Assembly: GCF_000255295.1 (NCBI RefSeq)
Contig: NC_017030.1
Location: forward strand, 1,550,001-1,614,000
Direction of reading: 5' to 3'
Source of the DNA: Corallococcus coralloides DSM 2259
Lineage (GTDB): Bacteria; Myxococcota; Myxococcia; Myxococcales; Myxococcaceae
Length of the DNA stretch: 64,000 nt
Each line of letters opens with the position of its first letter. Position 1 is the first letter of the stretch. Shown one piece after another: positions 41,056 through 50,000 of the stretch. The notes beneath the pieces are model-generated. The model ran no database searches. It saw nothing but the letters and a program-made list of their open reading frames with translations, and was not told the origin of the DNA. Both the position numbers and the translations under genes were made by a program.

Positions 41056-41949
41056 TCAGGACTGGGTGCCGCCTTCGTTGTTCGGCTCGCCAGGGGACTC
41101 GGACGACGGCTCGGACGCGGGGGCCTCGGCGGACTCGCCGCCCTCCTCGGAACCCTCCGCGGCGGCCTCGGGCTCGTCGGCGACTTCCGGCGCGGTGCCG
41201 GAGGCCTCGGCGGCCTGCTGCGCCTTGAGCTCCTCGTCGTTCATGAAGCCGACGGGGTTCTCCTTGCGGTTGAGGAAGCGCACGGCCTTGGCGGACAGCG
41301 CGTACATCTGCTCGGCCGCGGCGGCGGGCACCAGCGAGTGCTCAATCTGCGCGGGCTCCGGACGCTCCACCACGCCCAGCTCGCCGTCCTCCAGCTGCTT
41401 GGCCTGCGCGGGGCTCAGCTCCATGCGGCGCAGCTTTCCCTTGCGCGTCATGAAGTAGAACGCCGTCTCGCCCGGCTCCTGGGGCACCTGGGCGCCGAGC
41501 ACCAGCTCGCGCAGGGCGCGGTCCAGCTCCACCTGCTTCTTGGACTCGGCGCGCTGGTAGGCCTTGGAGCCCGGCATGGGCGGCAGCTTGGGGATGGGCT
41601 TCTCCGTGGGCGTGCCCGGACGCGCGTTCGCGCCGAACCCGCCCTGGGGACCGCCCCGGAAGCCTCCGCCCTGACGCGGCGGACCGCCCGCACCGTGGCG
41701 CGGGGGACCTCCGGCGCCGCGCGGCGGACCACCACCGCCCTCACGGCGCGGCGGACCTCCGCGGTCATCGCGGCGCGGCGGGCCTCCGGCTGTCCGATTC
41801 TCATCACGTCCGCGAGGGGCCGGGGCGCGTGGAGCGCTCCCCCGGTTGTCCTCCTGGCGCCGTGGCGCCGAGGGCGTGGAGTCGGACTTCTTGGCCTGCT
41901 CCTCGGAGACGAGGCCCGCTTTCAACAACTTGTCTCGCAGGTTCTGCAT
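41056..41949 (-). CDS. DUF2058 (YaiL-like) protein with Gly/Arg/Pro-rich RGG-like insert
   Basis: Predicted 297 residues. The N-terminus MQNLRDKLLKAGLVSEEQAK is the diagnostic opening of the DUF2058/YaiL nucleic-acid-associated family. Residues about 130-235 give its core (AYQRAESKKQVELDRALREL, YFMTRKGKLRRMELSPAQAK, SLVPAAAAEQMYALS). Between them, residues about 28-115 are a low-complexity tract of repeated GGPPR, DDRGGPPRREG and RHGAGG units, similar to eukaryotic RGG boxes that bind RNA. The C-terminal 50 residues are highly acidic. So the protein has a basic disordered arm, a folded core and an acidic tail. ATG 41949. It is divergent from a lipoprotein gene. RNA binding is inferred from composition and family, not shown. 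Confidence 0.85.
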   Translation of the reverse strand: MQNLRDKLLKAGLVSEEQAKKSDSTPSAPRRQEDNRGSAPRAPAPRGRDENRTAGGPPRRDDRGGPPRREGGGGPPRGAGGPPRHGAGGPPRQGGGFRGGPQGGFGANARPGTPTEKPIPKLPPMPGSKAYQRAESKKQVELDRALRELVLGAQVPQEPGETAFYFMTRKGKLRRMELSPAQAKQLEDGELGVVERPEPAQIEHSLVPAAAAEQMYALSAKAVRFLNRKENPVGFMNDEELKAQQAAEASGTAPEVADEPEAAAEGSEEGGESAEAPASEPSSESPGEPNNEGGTQS

Positions 41950-42055
41950 GGGTTGGGCGTTCTATCCCTTGCACGGCCGCACGCAAGCCACCGCTTGCCG
42001 CTCCTGTCCCCCCCACGTAACTTGCCGCCCCCGCCGTCCTGGTCGTGGAGGTTCC

Positions 42056-43093
42056 GTGAGAAGTCTGACGAAGTCCGCCGCCCTCGCCCTGGTCCTGGCA
42101 GCCGCCGGCTGCTCCGACCCCGTCGACAAGGCGGCCAAGGCCCGCATCTTCTCGCCGGAGGACCCGCCGAAGGTGGTGGCCTCGGCGAAGGAGAAGCTGC
42201 CGCCGGAGGACGTCGCGGACAACCCCCAGGTCTCCCGCCGCATCCTGGGCATGGACGCCGCGGAGGTGACCGAGCGGCTGGGCCCGCACTTCTTCCAGTC
42301 CACCCTCAGCTACGAGTGGGCCGGCCCCAACGGGAACAACCCCGTGAAGCTCACGGAGACGCGCTCCTTCCGCGCGGGCCCCGGGGGCGTCAATGGCGAC
42401 TTCCACGGCGTCCTGGAGAACTCCCGGGACCAGGGCCTGGAGGTGATGCGCGTGAAGGGGCAGGTGTTCGCGCGCAACCGCTACGGCCCGTACCGCCAGC
42501 GCCTGCGCGACCGCGGCATGGCCGAGCGCACCCGCACGGAGCTGACGGGCGCCATCCGCGACTTCGACAGCCTCTTCCAGGGCCGCATCAAGCTCACCCC
42601 CGCGGGCACCGTCACCCACGAGGGGCGCACCGCGTGGAAGTACAACGTGTCCCTGGGCGAGCCCCAGGAGGGCGGCACGCCGAAGAAGATGCCCGCCGCC
42701 TTCACGCCCAAGAACGCGGACGAGACGACGAAGCGCCGCGCCAACTTCTTCGCGCACCGGCTGCCGCGCTCGCTGGAGGGCGAGGTGCTGGTGGACTCGG
42801 CCACGTCCGTCGTCCTCAAGGCCCGGCTGGACGGCCGCATCGGCGTGCCCCAGGAGAAGACCCCGGAGGCCGCGGAGCTGCGCATGACGCTGGAGTCCAG
42901 CCTGACGGACATCGGCAAGGACCCCGGGCTGCAGCCGCCCCAGGACTTCCTGCCGGACGCGGACAAGCCCCAGGGCATCGCGGACGCGCTGGACCACTTC
43001 GGCATCCCGCGCACCAAGGCCGGGGACTCGCCCGGCACCCCGGGCGCCGCGGCCGGCGCCCCCGAGCCGGAAGACGAGGCCGAGGGCAACTGA
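42056..43093 (+). CDS. Lipoprotein of unknown function
   Basis: Predicted 345 residues from GTG 42056, with GGAGG 4 bases upstream. The signal MRSLTKSAALALVLAAAGC ends in the lipobox AAGC (Cys19); Ser at +2 points to the outer membrane. The mature protein has a globular middle (MDAAEVTERLGPHFFQSTLS, GVLENSRDQGLEVMRVKGQV, YRQRLRDRGMAERTRTELTG) and strand-rich LEGEVLVDSATSVVLKARLD near the end. A disordered Pro/Glu/Ala-rich C-terminus follows. It may be one of the lineage's LolA/LppX-like lipid-carrier folds, but I see no diagnostic motif. It is divergent from the DUF2058 gene (106 bases), with a hairpin after the stop. Confidence 0.85.
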   Translation: MRSLTKSAALALVLAAAGCSDPVDKAAKARIFSPEDPPKVVASAKEKLPPEDVADNPQVSRRILGMDAAEVTERLGPHFFQSTLSYEWAGPNGNNPVKLTETRSFRAGPGGVNGDFHGVLENSRDQGLEVMRVKGQVFARNRYGPYRQRLRDRGMAERTRTELTGAIRDFDSLFQGRIKLTPAGTVTHEGRTAWKYNVSLGEPQEGGTPKKMPAAFTPKNADETTKRRANFFAHRLPRSLEGEVLVDSATSVVLKARLDGRIGVPQEKTPEAAELRMTLESSLTDIGKDPGLQPPQDFLPDADKPQGIADALDHFGIPRTKAGDSPGTPGAAAGAPEPEDEAEGN

Positions 43094-43113
43094 CGTAACC
43101 CCGCCGCGCTGCC

Positions 43114-43164
43114 CCGAGCCTCACGGCCGTTGGAAGCCCCACGGTTTCACGGCCAGAGGCTCGG
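43114..43164 (+). terminator. Long-looped hairpin after the lipoprotein gene
   Basis: CCGAGCCTC (43114-43122) and GAGGCTCGG (43156-43164) are a perfect 9-bp inverted repeat with a 33-base loop that itself contains the palindrome ACGGCCGT. It lies 21 bases after the stop codon. No T-run follows. It may be a transcript-end structure. Confidence 0.4.
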
Positions 43165-43296
43165 AGGTGCGCGCGGCCTTTGGGGGCTGTGACGGCCGTG
43201 TCCTGCACGGGCCGCCGCCCCAGCCAGGGCCTTCCCGCAAGTGCCTGACGCGGCTGGGGAACCCCCCTGGCCCTGGCCTTGCTCTCACGGGAGGCC

Positions 43297-43842
43297 ATGT
43301 TCCGCTCCGCCCTCTCCCTGGCGTGTGCCGGGCTCGCACTCCTGGCGACCCCGGCCCTCGCCGAACCCGCCCGCAACCTGGGCATCACCGTCGCGCCGCT
43401 GGGGGCCTACGTGCTCCAGGGTGACGCGGAAGGGGCGCCCACGGTGGGCTACAGCGCGGGCCTGGGCTGGGCGTACCGCAAGCCAGGAGCGGTCCTGGAG
43501 GTGGGCGGCCACCTGGCGTCCAGCCGGCACCTGACGGAGGTGACGCCCATGTCCGTGCGCGTGGTGCCCCTGGGGGACACCCGGGTGCGGCCCTTCCTGG
43601 GCGTGGGGGCCAGCCTGCTGGTGCCCCACTCACGGCCCCAGTCAGTCGCCCCGGACACGCTGGGCAGCCGCGTGCTCCAGCTGGGCTTCGAGCTGTGCGG
43701 TGGCGTGGGGGTGGAGCTGGGGGAGAACCTCTTCCTCTCCGCCGAGGCGCGCTACCAGAATTTCTCCGCCAGGGGCTCCCCTTTCTCCGGGGAGCGACAG
43801 AGCTTGCGCTCCACGTTCCTGGGCCTGGGGATGCACCTGTAG
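43297..43842 (+). CDS. Outer-membrane beta-barrel-like protein
   Basis: Predicted 181 residues from ATG 43297; TTG 43279 would add six residues, and neither start has an ideal ribosome site. A signal peptide of about 22 residues (MFRSALSLACAGLALLATPA) is followed by alternating-pattern strands with turns (GAYVLQGDAEGAPTVGYSAG, VGGHLASSRHLTEV, RPFLGVGASLLVP, VELGENLFLSAEARYQNF). It ends LRSTFLGLGMHL, a strand-like terminus. This is the pattern of small eight-stranded outer-membrane barrels (OmpW/OmpX-like). A single Cys in FELCGGVG is unusual for a barrel. Function unknown. A terminator hairpin starts one base after the stop. Confidence 0.82.
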   Translation: MFRSALSLACAGLALLATPALAEPARNLGITVAPLGAYVLQGDAEGAPTVGYSAGLGWAYRKPGAVLEVGGHLASSRHLTEVTPMSVRVVPLGDTRVRPFLGVGASLLVPHSRPQSVAPDTLGSRVLQLGFELCGGVGVELGENLFLSAEARYQNFSARGSPFSGERQSLRSTFLGLGMHL

Positions 43843-43870
43843 CTGTAGCGGGTGGGGCGGGTCGCTACAG
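43843..43870 (+). terminator. Hairpin terminator after the beta-barrel gene
   Basis: CTGTAGCG (43843-43850) and CGCTACAG (43863-43870) form a perfect 8-bp stem with a 12-base loop that begins right after the stop codon. There is no T-run, so it may be a weak terminator; it cleanly separates this gene from the strong promoter at 43898. Confidence 0.55.
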
Positions 43871-43897
43871 ACTGGCAGCGGCCTGTTGGAAGAAATT

Positions 43898-43925
43898 TTG
43901 ACGGCCCTCTTGCGTCCTCTACAAT
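43898..43925 (+). promoter_or_regulatory. Near-consensus sigma-70 promoter
   Basis: TTGACG (43898-43903), a 16-base spacer, then TACAAT (43920-43925): five of six matches at each hexamer. It sits in a short AT-rich patch (GAAGAAATTTT upstream could act as an UP element). It predicts a transcript start near 43932 and a leader of about 65 bases before ATG 43997. This is the best housekeeping-type promoter seen in the window. Confidence 0.78.
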
Positions 43926-43996
43926 CCTCGTCGGTTGCGGCCCAGACGCATCTGACATGCTCGGGTGTTCAGGCGTGCACAACGAAGGGAGCGGAG

Positions 43997-44338
43997 ATGG
44001 AGCGCAAGGTCGGAAGTAGCACGTTGACCGCGAAAGAGGTCAAGGCGGCGCTGGAGAAGTCCACCACGCTGACGGCCACGGAGGAGAAGGCCCTGCGCAT
44101 GCGCCATGGCGCGGGCGCTCCCAGCAAGAGCGCGCCGCTGCCCCGCGCCGCCGGTGCGAACGCGGAGCTGGCGGACGAGCTGCTCGTCATCGAGATGCAG
44201 CTGATGAAGGCCATGCGCGCGCGCACCGGCCAGACGCGCACCGCGGCCAACGCCTCCAAGGCGCCGGCCCGCGAGGTCGCTCCGGCCAACGCGGCGAAGG
44301 ACAAGATCGTCCGCGCGCTGCGCGCCAAGAAGAAGTAG
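43997..44338 (+). CDS. Small basic protein with coil-like N-terminus and Lys-rich tail, unknown function
   Basis: Predicted 113 residues from ATG 43997 (GGGAGCGGAG upstream). Residues 1-40 are charged and helical (SSTLTAKEVKAALEKSTTLT, ATEEKALRMRHG). Residues about 58-75 look amphipathic (LADELLVIEMQLMKAMRART). The end is basic (AAKDKIVRALRAKKK), suggesting nucleic-acid or acidic-protein binding. There is no signal peptide and no recognised family. A close-to-consensus sigma-70 promoter 70 bases upstream implies high expression, unlike other genes here. It is convergent with the M3-like peptidase gene, 13 bases away. Confidence 0.82.
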   Translation: MERKVGSSTLTAKEVKAALEKSTTLTATEEKALRMRHGAGAPSKSAPLPRAAGANAELADELLVIEMQLMKAMRARTGQTRTAANASKAPAREVAPANAAKDKIVRALRAKKK

Positions 44339-44351
44339 GGGGCCGCACTCC

Positions 44352-45878
44352 CTACTGGTTGAGGATGGCCACGAGGCGCGCTCCCGCCTCGGGCAACGCC
44401 AGCGGCGTGCCCGAGACCTCCGTGGCCAGTCCCTCCGCGTCGGCGGCGCCGCCCCGCGCGAAAAGCCCCTTGAGCCAGGTGAAGGCGGCGGGGTTGCGCC
44501 AGAAGTCCTCGTTGAACCGCTCCAGCAGGTACGCGGTGAGCCGGGTCTCCAGGGCCCAGGCCCGCAGGTAGCGGGTGACGTAGAGCTGCGAGTCCACGTC
44601 ATGGAGGAAGAAGCCCGGGTGCGGCTGCGCGAAGAGGGCGCGGCGCTGGCCGTCGGCGTACTCGTCCGCGCGGTCGGCGGAGGCGCCCTTCGTGGTGAGG
44701 GACAGCTCGTAGGACAGCTTCGCGCAGTGGCGGCGCAGCACGGCCAGGGCCTGGAACGCGGCCAGGCGTACGGCGTCCTTCGTCGTGCTGGACGGCAGGC
44801 CCAGGTAGCGCTTGAGCCAGGGCGGGGACAAGAGCAGCCGCTCGAAGGTGGCGGCGTAGGCTTCCGTCACGGAGGCATCGCCCAGGCGGCGCAGCTCCAT
44901 GGGGGCGTCCGCGTCCACGTGGGCCAGGTGCCACGCGTGGCCCAGCTCGTGGAGCAGGTCGCCCAGCGCGTCCATGCCGCTGCGGGGCTGGAGGACCAGG
45001 TGGATTTCGTTGGGCACGCGCACGGCGGCGACGAAGGGGCGTGAGGCCTTGCCGGGGCGGGCCTCGTCGTCCAGGCGGATGCGGCCGCCGGCTTCCGGGT
45101 GGAGGCCCCAGTCGGACAGCCAGCGCATCACGGCGGGGACGGTGTCCTCGCGGCGGAAGTACGCGTCCATCCACGGGGCGCGCAGGGCGTGCTGCACGTC
45201 GTGGCGCCGCGCCTCGCCGCCGGGCAGCGGGCGCAGGGTGGGCTCCAGCTTGCGCAGCACGTAGGCCAGCACGTCGCGGTAGGCGTCCTCGGTGCGCTTG
45301 AGGGTCTCCTCGGCGGCTTCGGCCAGCTTGCCCGCGTCGATGCCCGTCACGTCCTGGCGCAGCGCGGGGTAGTCCGGGAAGCCCAGCACCTCCGCGGCCT
45401 GGAGGGCGGCGTCGCGCCGGTCTCCATAGGGGCCTCGGTGGTCCCAGAGGAAGTTGCCGGCGCCGCGCTCCAGCAGGGCGCGGCGGGAGCGGCTGGGTTC
45501 GCGCGGAATCTGGGACAGGGCCTGGGCCAGCGACAGCGTCGTGTCGTCCGCGGGGATGTGGGAGCGGGCCTCCAGCGCGACGACGGCGTCCGCCGCGGGC
45601 AGGGCGAGCGACTCCTCCACCTGGGTGGCGATGAGCTCGCGCACCAGCGTGATGCGGCGGATGGCGACGGGGTCGGGGTCGCCCTTGCCCTTCGCTCGGG
45701 CGAGCGCCTCGTTGGCGGCGGCGAAGGTCTCCGGCGAGGAGAGCTCCGGGAAGGATGCGTACAGGCGCGCGACGGGGAGGTCCGGTGAGAGTCCGGCGCC
45801 GTAGCGGTACTGGAGGGTGGCCAGCTCGGCGAGGAAGTCATCCAGCCGCGACCGGACGGAGAGCAGGGGGCGGTCCAT
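44352..45878 (-). CDS. Putative M3-like zinc metallopeptidase
   Basis: Predicted 508 residues, mostly helical. LLHELGHAWHLAH contains HExxH at about 308-312, with a further Glu in SVTEAYAATFE about 25 residues on, the spacing used by M3 oligopeptidases. Residues 1-300 and 340-508 resemble M3 helical domains only loosely (QRRALFAQPHPGFFLHD, YLRAWALETRLTAYLLERFN). No signal peptide is present, so the enzyme appears cytoplasmic. ATG 45878. The assignment to M3 rests on the motif and spacing; it could instead be a separate gluzincin family. It is divergent from the rluA-like gene, with 133 bases between starts. Confidence 0.75.
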   Translation of the reverse strand: MDRPLLSVRSRLDDFLAELATLQYRYGAGLSPDLPVARLYASFPELSSPETFAAANEALARAKGKGDPDPVAIRRITLVRELIATQVEESLALPAADAVVALEARSHIPADDTTLSLAQALSQIPREPSRSRRALLERGAGNFLWDHRGPYGDRRDAALQAAEVLGFPDYPALRQDVTGIDAGKLAEAAEETLKRTEDAYRDVLAYVLRKLEPTLRPLPGGEARRHDVQHALRAPWMDAYFRREDTVPAVMRWLSDWGLHPEAGGRIRLDDEARPGKASRPFVAAVRVPNEIHLVLQPRSGMDALGDLLHELGHAWHLAHVDADAPMELRRLGDASVTEAYAATFERLLLSPPWLKRYLGLPSSTTKDAVRLAAFQALAVLRRHCAKLSYELSLTTKGASADRADEYADGQRRALFAQPHPGFFLHDVDSQLYVTRYLRAWALETRLTAYLLERFNEDFWRNPAAFTWLKGLFARGGAADAEGLATEVSGTPLALPEAGARLVAILNQ

Positions 45879-46011
45879 GGCGGCGCGGAAGGTAACAGGA
45901 AGCCCGCGTCACGGCAGGGAGCACGCGCATAGAGTGTCGCGCCATGTCCTCCGCCTCCGTCGCCTGTCCGCATGCCCCCCTGGAGTCCCTCCTGGAAAGG
46001 GGCGGCGCGCG

Positions 46012-46950
46012 ATGAAGCGCCGGACGTTCCGGGCGGAAGGGGCCCACGTGGGCCGTGCCCTGGTGGAGGCGGTGGCGGCGGAGCTGGCGCTGCCGGTGGC
46101 GGACGTGCGGCGGCTGGTGGATGTGGGCGCCGTGTACGTGGCGGGGCGGCGCGCGCGGGATGGGGCCGTGAAGCTCCTGGCCACGCAGGTGGTGACGGTG
46201 GTGCTGGAGGAGGCGGGGCAGAGCCCGCTGGAGGCCTCGAAGCCCGCGGCGCCCATGCGCGTGCTGTTCGAGGACGCGGACGTCATCGCGGTGGACAAGC
46301 CCGCGGGCCTGAACGCGCAGCCCACGGAAGGCCGCGTGGGCGGAAGCCTGGTGGACCTGGTGAGCGAGCACCTGGGCCGGCAGGCGGGGCTGGTGCACCG
46401 GTTGGACCGGGAGACGTCCGGGGTGACGGTGTTCGGCAAGACGCCCGCCGCCACCTCCGCGCTGGCCGAGGCGTTCCGGGAGGGCACCGCGCGCAAGCGC
46501 TACCTCGCGGCGACGGGACCGGGGCTCCCGGCGGGCGGCACGGTGGACCTGCCCCTGTCGAAGGACCCGTCCAGGCCGGGGCGCTGGCGGGCGACCCGCG
46601 CGGCCAATGGCGTGCCCGCGTGGACGGACTACCGGACGCTGTTTGCGGGGGAGGCGTTCAGCCTGGTGGAGCTGCTGCCCCGGACGGGCCGCACGCACCA
46701 GCTCCGGGCGCACCTGACGGCGCTGGAGCACCCCATCCTGGGGGACTCGCGCTATGGCGGGGCTGGGAGCGCGGGGGGCCTGCTGGCGCCGAGGTGCCTG
46801 CTGCATGCGCACGCGCTGGAGCTGGGGCATCCACGCACGGGCCGGCCGCTGCGGCTGGAGGCGCCGGTGCCGGAGGACCTGCGGGCCTTCTTCGAGTCGG
46901 CGGGCGTGCGCGTTCCGGAGGGGTCCATCGTGGCCTCGGACGCGCCCTGA
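46012..46950 (+). CDS. RluA family RNA pseudouridine synthase
   Basis: Predicted 312 residues. The catalytic motif HRLDRETSG has its Asp at residue 132. An S4-like RNA-binding domain (about 18-75) precedes the catalytic domain (about 80-300). Family motifs VIAVDKPAGLNAQPTEG, RTGRTHQLRAHL and GDSRYGG are present. ATG 46012 lacks an obvious ribosome site. The enzyme isomerises uridine in rRNA (RluC/RluD type) or tRNA (TruC); the target cannot be decided from sequence. The stop is 77 bases before the large TPR gene, on the same strand, so they may share a transcript. Confidence 0.94.
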   Translation: MKRRTFRAEGAHVGRALVEAVAAELALPVADVRRLVDVGAVYVAGRRARDGAVKLLATQVVTVVLEEAGQSPLEASKPAAPMRVLFEDADVIAVDKPAGLNAQPTEGRVGGSLVDLVSEHLGRQAGLVHRLDRETSGVTVFGKTPAATSALAEAFREGTARKRYLAATGPGLPAGGTVDLPLSKDPSRPGRWRATRAANGVPAWTDYRTLFAGEAFSLVELLPRTGRTHQLRAHLTALEHPILGDSRYGGAGSAGGLLAPRCLLHAHALELGHPRTGRPLRLEAPVPEDLRAFFESAGVRVPEGSIVASDAP

Positions 46951-47027
46951 GAACCTGGAAAACCAGGGCCCTGTGCTCGCGGACAGGATGCCCCCGTCGC
47001 GCGCATCGTGTGTAGACTGGGGGCTTC

Positions 47028-50000
47028 ATGGGTGGCGGGAGACACGGCAAGGGCCCACGGACGCCGGAGCCCTCCCTTCGCGGACCGGAGCCAGGCTCGC
47101 GAGGAGAGGACGTGCGAGGCGCGGTGGCCCGGATCTGCCGGGACGCTGCTCGGCTGCTCCAGGAGGGGCAGGCGGCGCGGGCGTACTCCGGCCTGGTGTC
47201 CGCCAGCCGTTCGTTGCCGATGACGCCCCGGCTCGCGGCGGTGCTGGTCCGGTGCGCGCTGAAGGCGGGCACGGAGCGCGCGGTCATCACCCTGCTGGAC
47301 GCGGCGATGGTGACGGAGCGGGGCGAGGTGCGCCGCGAGGTCCGCCGCCAGCTGGCGCGGGTGTTGAGGCGCACGGGGCAGGAAGCGCGCGCCGCGGCGG
47401 TGCTCAACGGGCTGTTGATGGACGCGCCCGACGACGCCCGGGCCCGCTTCGTGCTCGACGTGCTGCGCGAGCGGGTGGCGAAGGCGAAGGAGACCCCAGC
47501 GGAGGACGAGGAGTCCCGGACGAAGACCGTGGAGGTGTCCGCGCTGGCGCTGTCGGATCCGGAGCTGGGCAACACGGTGGTGGAGATGCCGGTGGTGGCG
47601 GTGCCGGCCCCGCAGGCGTGGGCTCCCCGGGCCGCCACGGTGCAGGTCCCGCTGGGCGAGTGGGCGGAACCGGCACGGATGGCGTCGCGAGGACCGGAGT
47701 TCCCCTGGGATGACGAAGGGCCGGGCAAGGCCCGGGTGGTGACGCCGCCACAGGTCGCGAGGACCGTTCCGGAGCCCGTGTCGGCGGGAGCTTCAGGTGC
47801 CGGGCTCGGCGAGTCACCCAGGCCCGATGAGGCTGTCGCGAAGGTACCGGACACGGTGCTCCCTGAAGCTGCGGCGCAGGCGCCGGGCGATAGGGGCCCC
47901 GCGGGCTCGGGGGCCTCCTCGTCCGTGGATGCGGCGCCTCGGGTTGAGAGCGCTGGTGGAGAATCGAACGCAGCGTCGGCAGTGAACGCCGCGGATGCGC
48001 CTGCCTCCGTCGTCGCGCCGTCAAGCGCATCACCGTCCTCGACGGTGCCTGAACACCTCATCGCGGCGTTGAGCGCACTGGTGTTGTCGGGCGCGGCCAA
48101 GGCGCCTGAGCGCGTTGAAACGGCATCGTCGTCAGCGGATGCGGCCGAGCACGTCGGTGGAACATCGCCAGCGAGTGCGACGCAGACGCCACTGCCCCCG
48201 GATACGGCAACAGCGTCCGACAACGAGAAGGTCGAAGCGTCGACGCCCGCTGCCACGCCACCCGCCCCGCCGTTGTTCGAGGCGACGCAGGTCTTCGGCA
48301 AGAAGCTCGAGGAAGCGCCGCCTGCCGATGCCGCACAGGCCCTCGACGAAAAGCCCGCGTCGCTGAACTCATCCGAGGCAGCACCGGCCGCGATGACGGC
48401 GGCACCCTCGAAGGCCTCCGGTCCTGACGAGTCGCGTTCGCCTGTCGCGGTGCTGGTGCCGGGCGCGCCTTCCAAGGCCTTCGACGAAGACGAGTCGACG
48501 TCGGAGATCCTCCCTCCGCGTCCGTCCGAACCGGCCGATGGAGCGCAAGCCAAGGCCTCCAGCGAGAACGCATCGGCCTCGAAGAAGCCGTCCCCCCGCC
48601 AGCCGGACGCGGTGCTGGTGCCGGGTGCGCCAGCGATGGCGTTCGATGAGGAAGAGGCGACCTCGGAGATCATCCCTCCCGAGCGAGTCGAAGCGGAGCA
48701 GGGGGCTTCCGCATCAACGCAGTCCCGTGACGGGAAGCCGTCCGCTCCGCGACGGGCCTCCGTGCTGGTGCCCGCCACTTCGAAGCCCGCGTTCGACGAA
48801 GAGGAATCGACCTCGGAAGTCGTCTTCCCGCAGTCGGATTCCGCCGCGCAGGCCGCCTCCGCTCCCCCGGCTTCGGAGGCCCCTGCCTCGGCGCGCACCG
48901 CGGACGAGGGCTCGGAGCGGGCCTGGTCCCAGCGCCAGGAGGCCCAGCTCATCGCGCGCAGTGCCTGGCGCGAGCTGGCCCAGCTGTACCTCAAGCGCGC
49001 GGACCGCGCGAAGGACGCACCCGAGCGCGCCGAAGCCCTCACGCGGCTCGCGGAGGTGATGGAGAACGAGCTCCAGGACTCCGCGGGCGCCGCGCGCATG
49101 TACCGGGAGATCGTCGAGCTGACCGGTGAGCGCACCGCGTTGCGTGAACAGGTCCGGCTGTTGTCGCAGCGGGAGGACGCCTCGCTCGTGCGCCGTGCGC
49201 TCGATGACGCGATCTCCCGGGCGAGGACCTCGCGGGCGCGCGCCGTGGCCCTGCTGACGCGGGGAGAGCGGCAGCTGAACATGGGCAACCCCGCGAAGGC
49301 GCGCGAGGACTTCGAGGCGGCGGATGCGCTCGTGCCCGGAATGCTGCCCGTGCTCGCGGGGCTGGTGCGCAGCGTCTCCGACGACGAGCGCTTCGCCCAG
49401 GTCGAGCGTCTGCGCGCCGCCTGTGCCGCCGCGCCGCGCCGCGCGCCGGATCGCCTGGAGGCGCTGCGGGTGCTCGCGCGGACCGCGGAGGAGTCCCTGG
49501 GCGACCTGCGCATCGCGCAGTGGGCCTGGGCGGAGGTGCTCGCGGAGAGCCCGGACAATGATCAGCCCCGGGAGCACCTGCTGGCGCTCGCGCGCCGCCT
49601 GGGCGACCTGCCCGCGCTGAGTGCGTTGCTGCACGCGCAACTCGCCCGAGAGCCTCGGGGGCCGGCCGCGCGCAAGGCGCACCTGGAGCGGGTCGCCACG
49701 CTGGAGGCGATGGGCGACGCGGGCGCGGCGCTGGCGGAGCTGCGCCAGGCCGTGCGCTTCGAGCCGGGACACAAGGAAGCCTGGCTGCTGCTCGCGGACC
49801 GCTGCACCGAGCGCGAGCAATTCGGCGAGGCCGCCTGGGCGCTGGAGAACGCGGCCACCGCGACAGAGGACGACGAGGAGCGCCAGCACACGTGGGAGCG
49901 GCTCGCGCTCTTCTGCCGCGAGGTGCTGCACAACACCGAGAAGGCCCGCCTCTACGCGCGCCGCGCCGAGAGCCTGCGCAAGTCCCGCGAGCAGCGCGCC

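Noticed and set aside
46658-49558. Minus-strand frame of 966 codons opposite the rluA-like and TPR genes
   Set aside because: Ser/Ala/Thr/Gly composition typical of a shadow frame in high-GC DNA; covers parts of two genes in the opposite direction.
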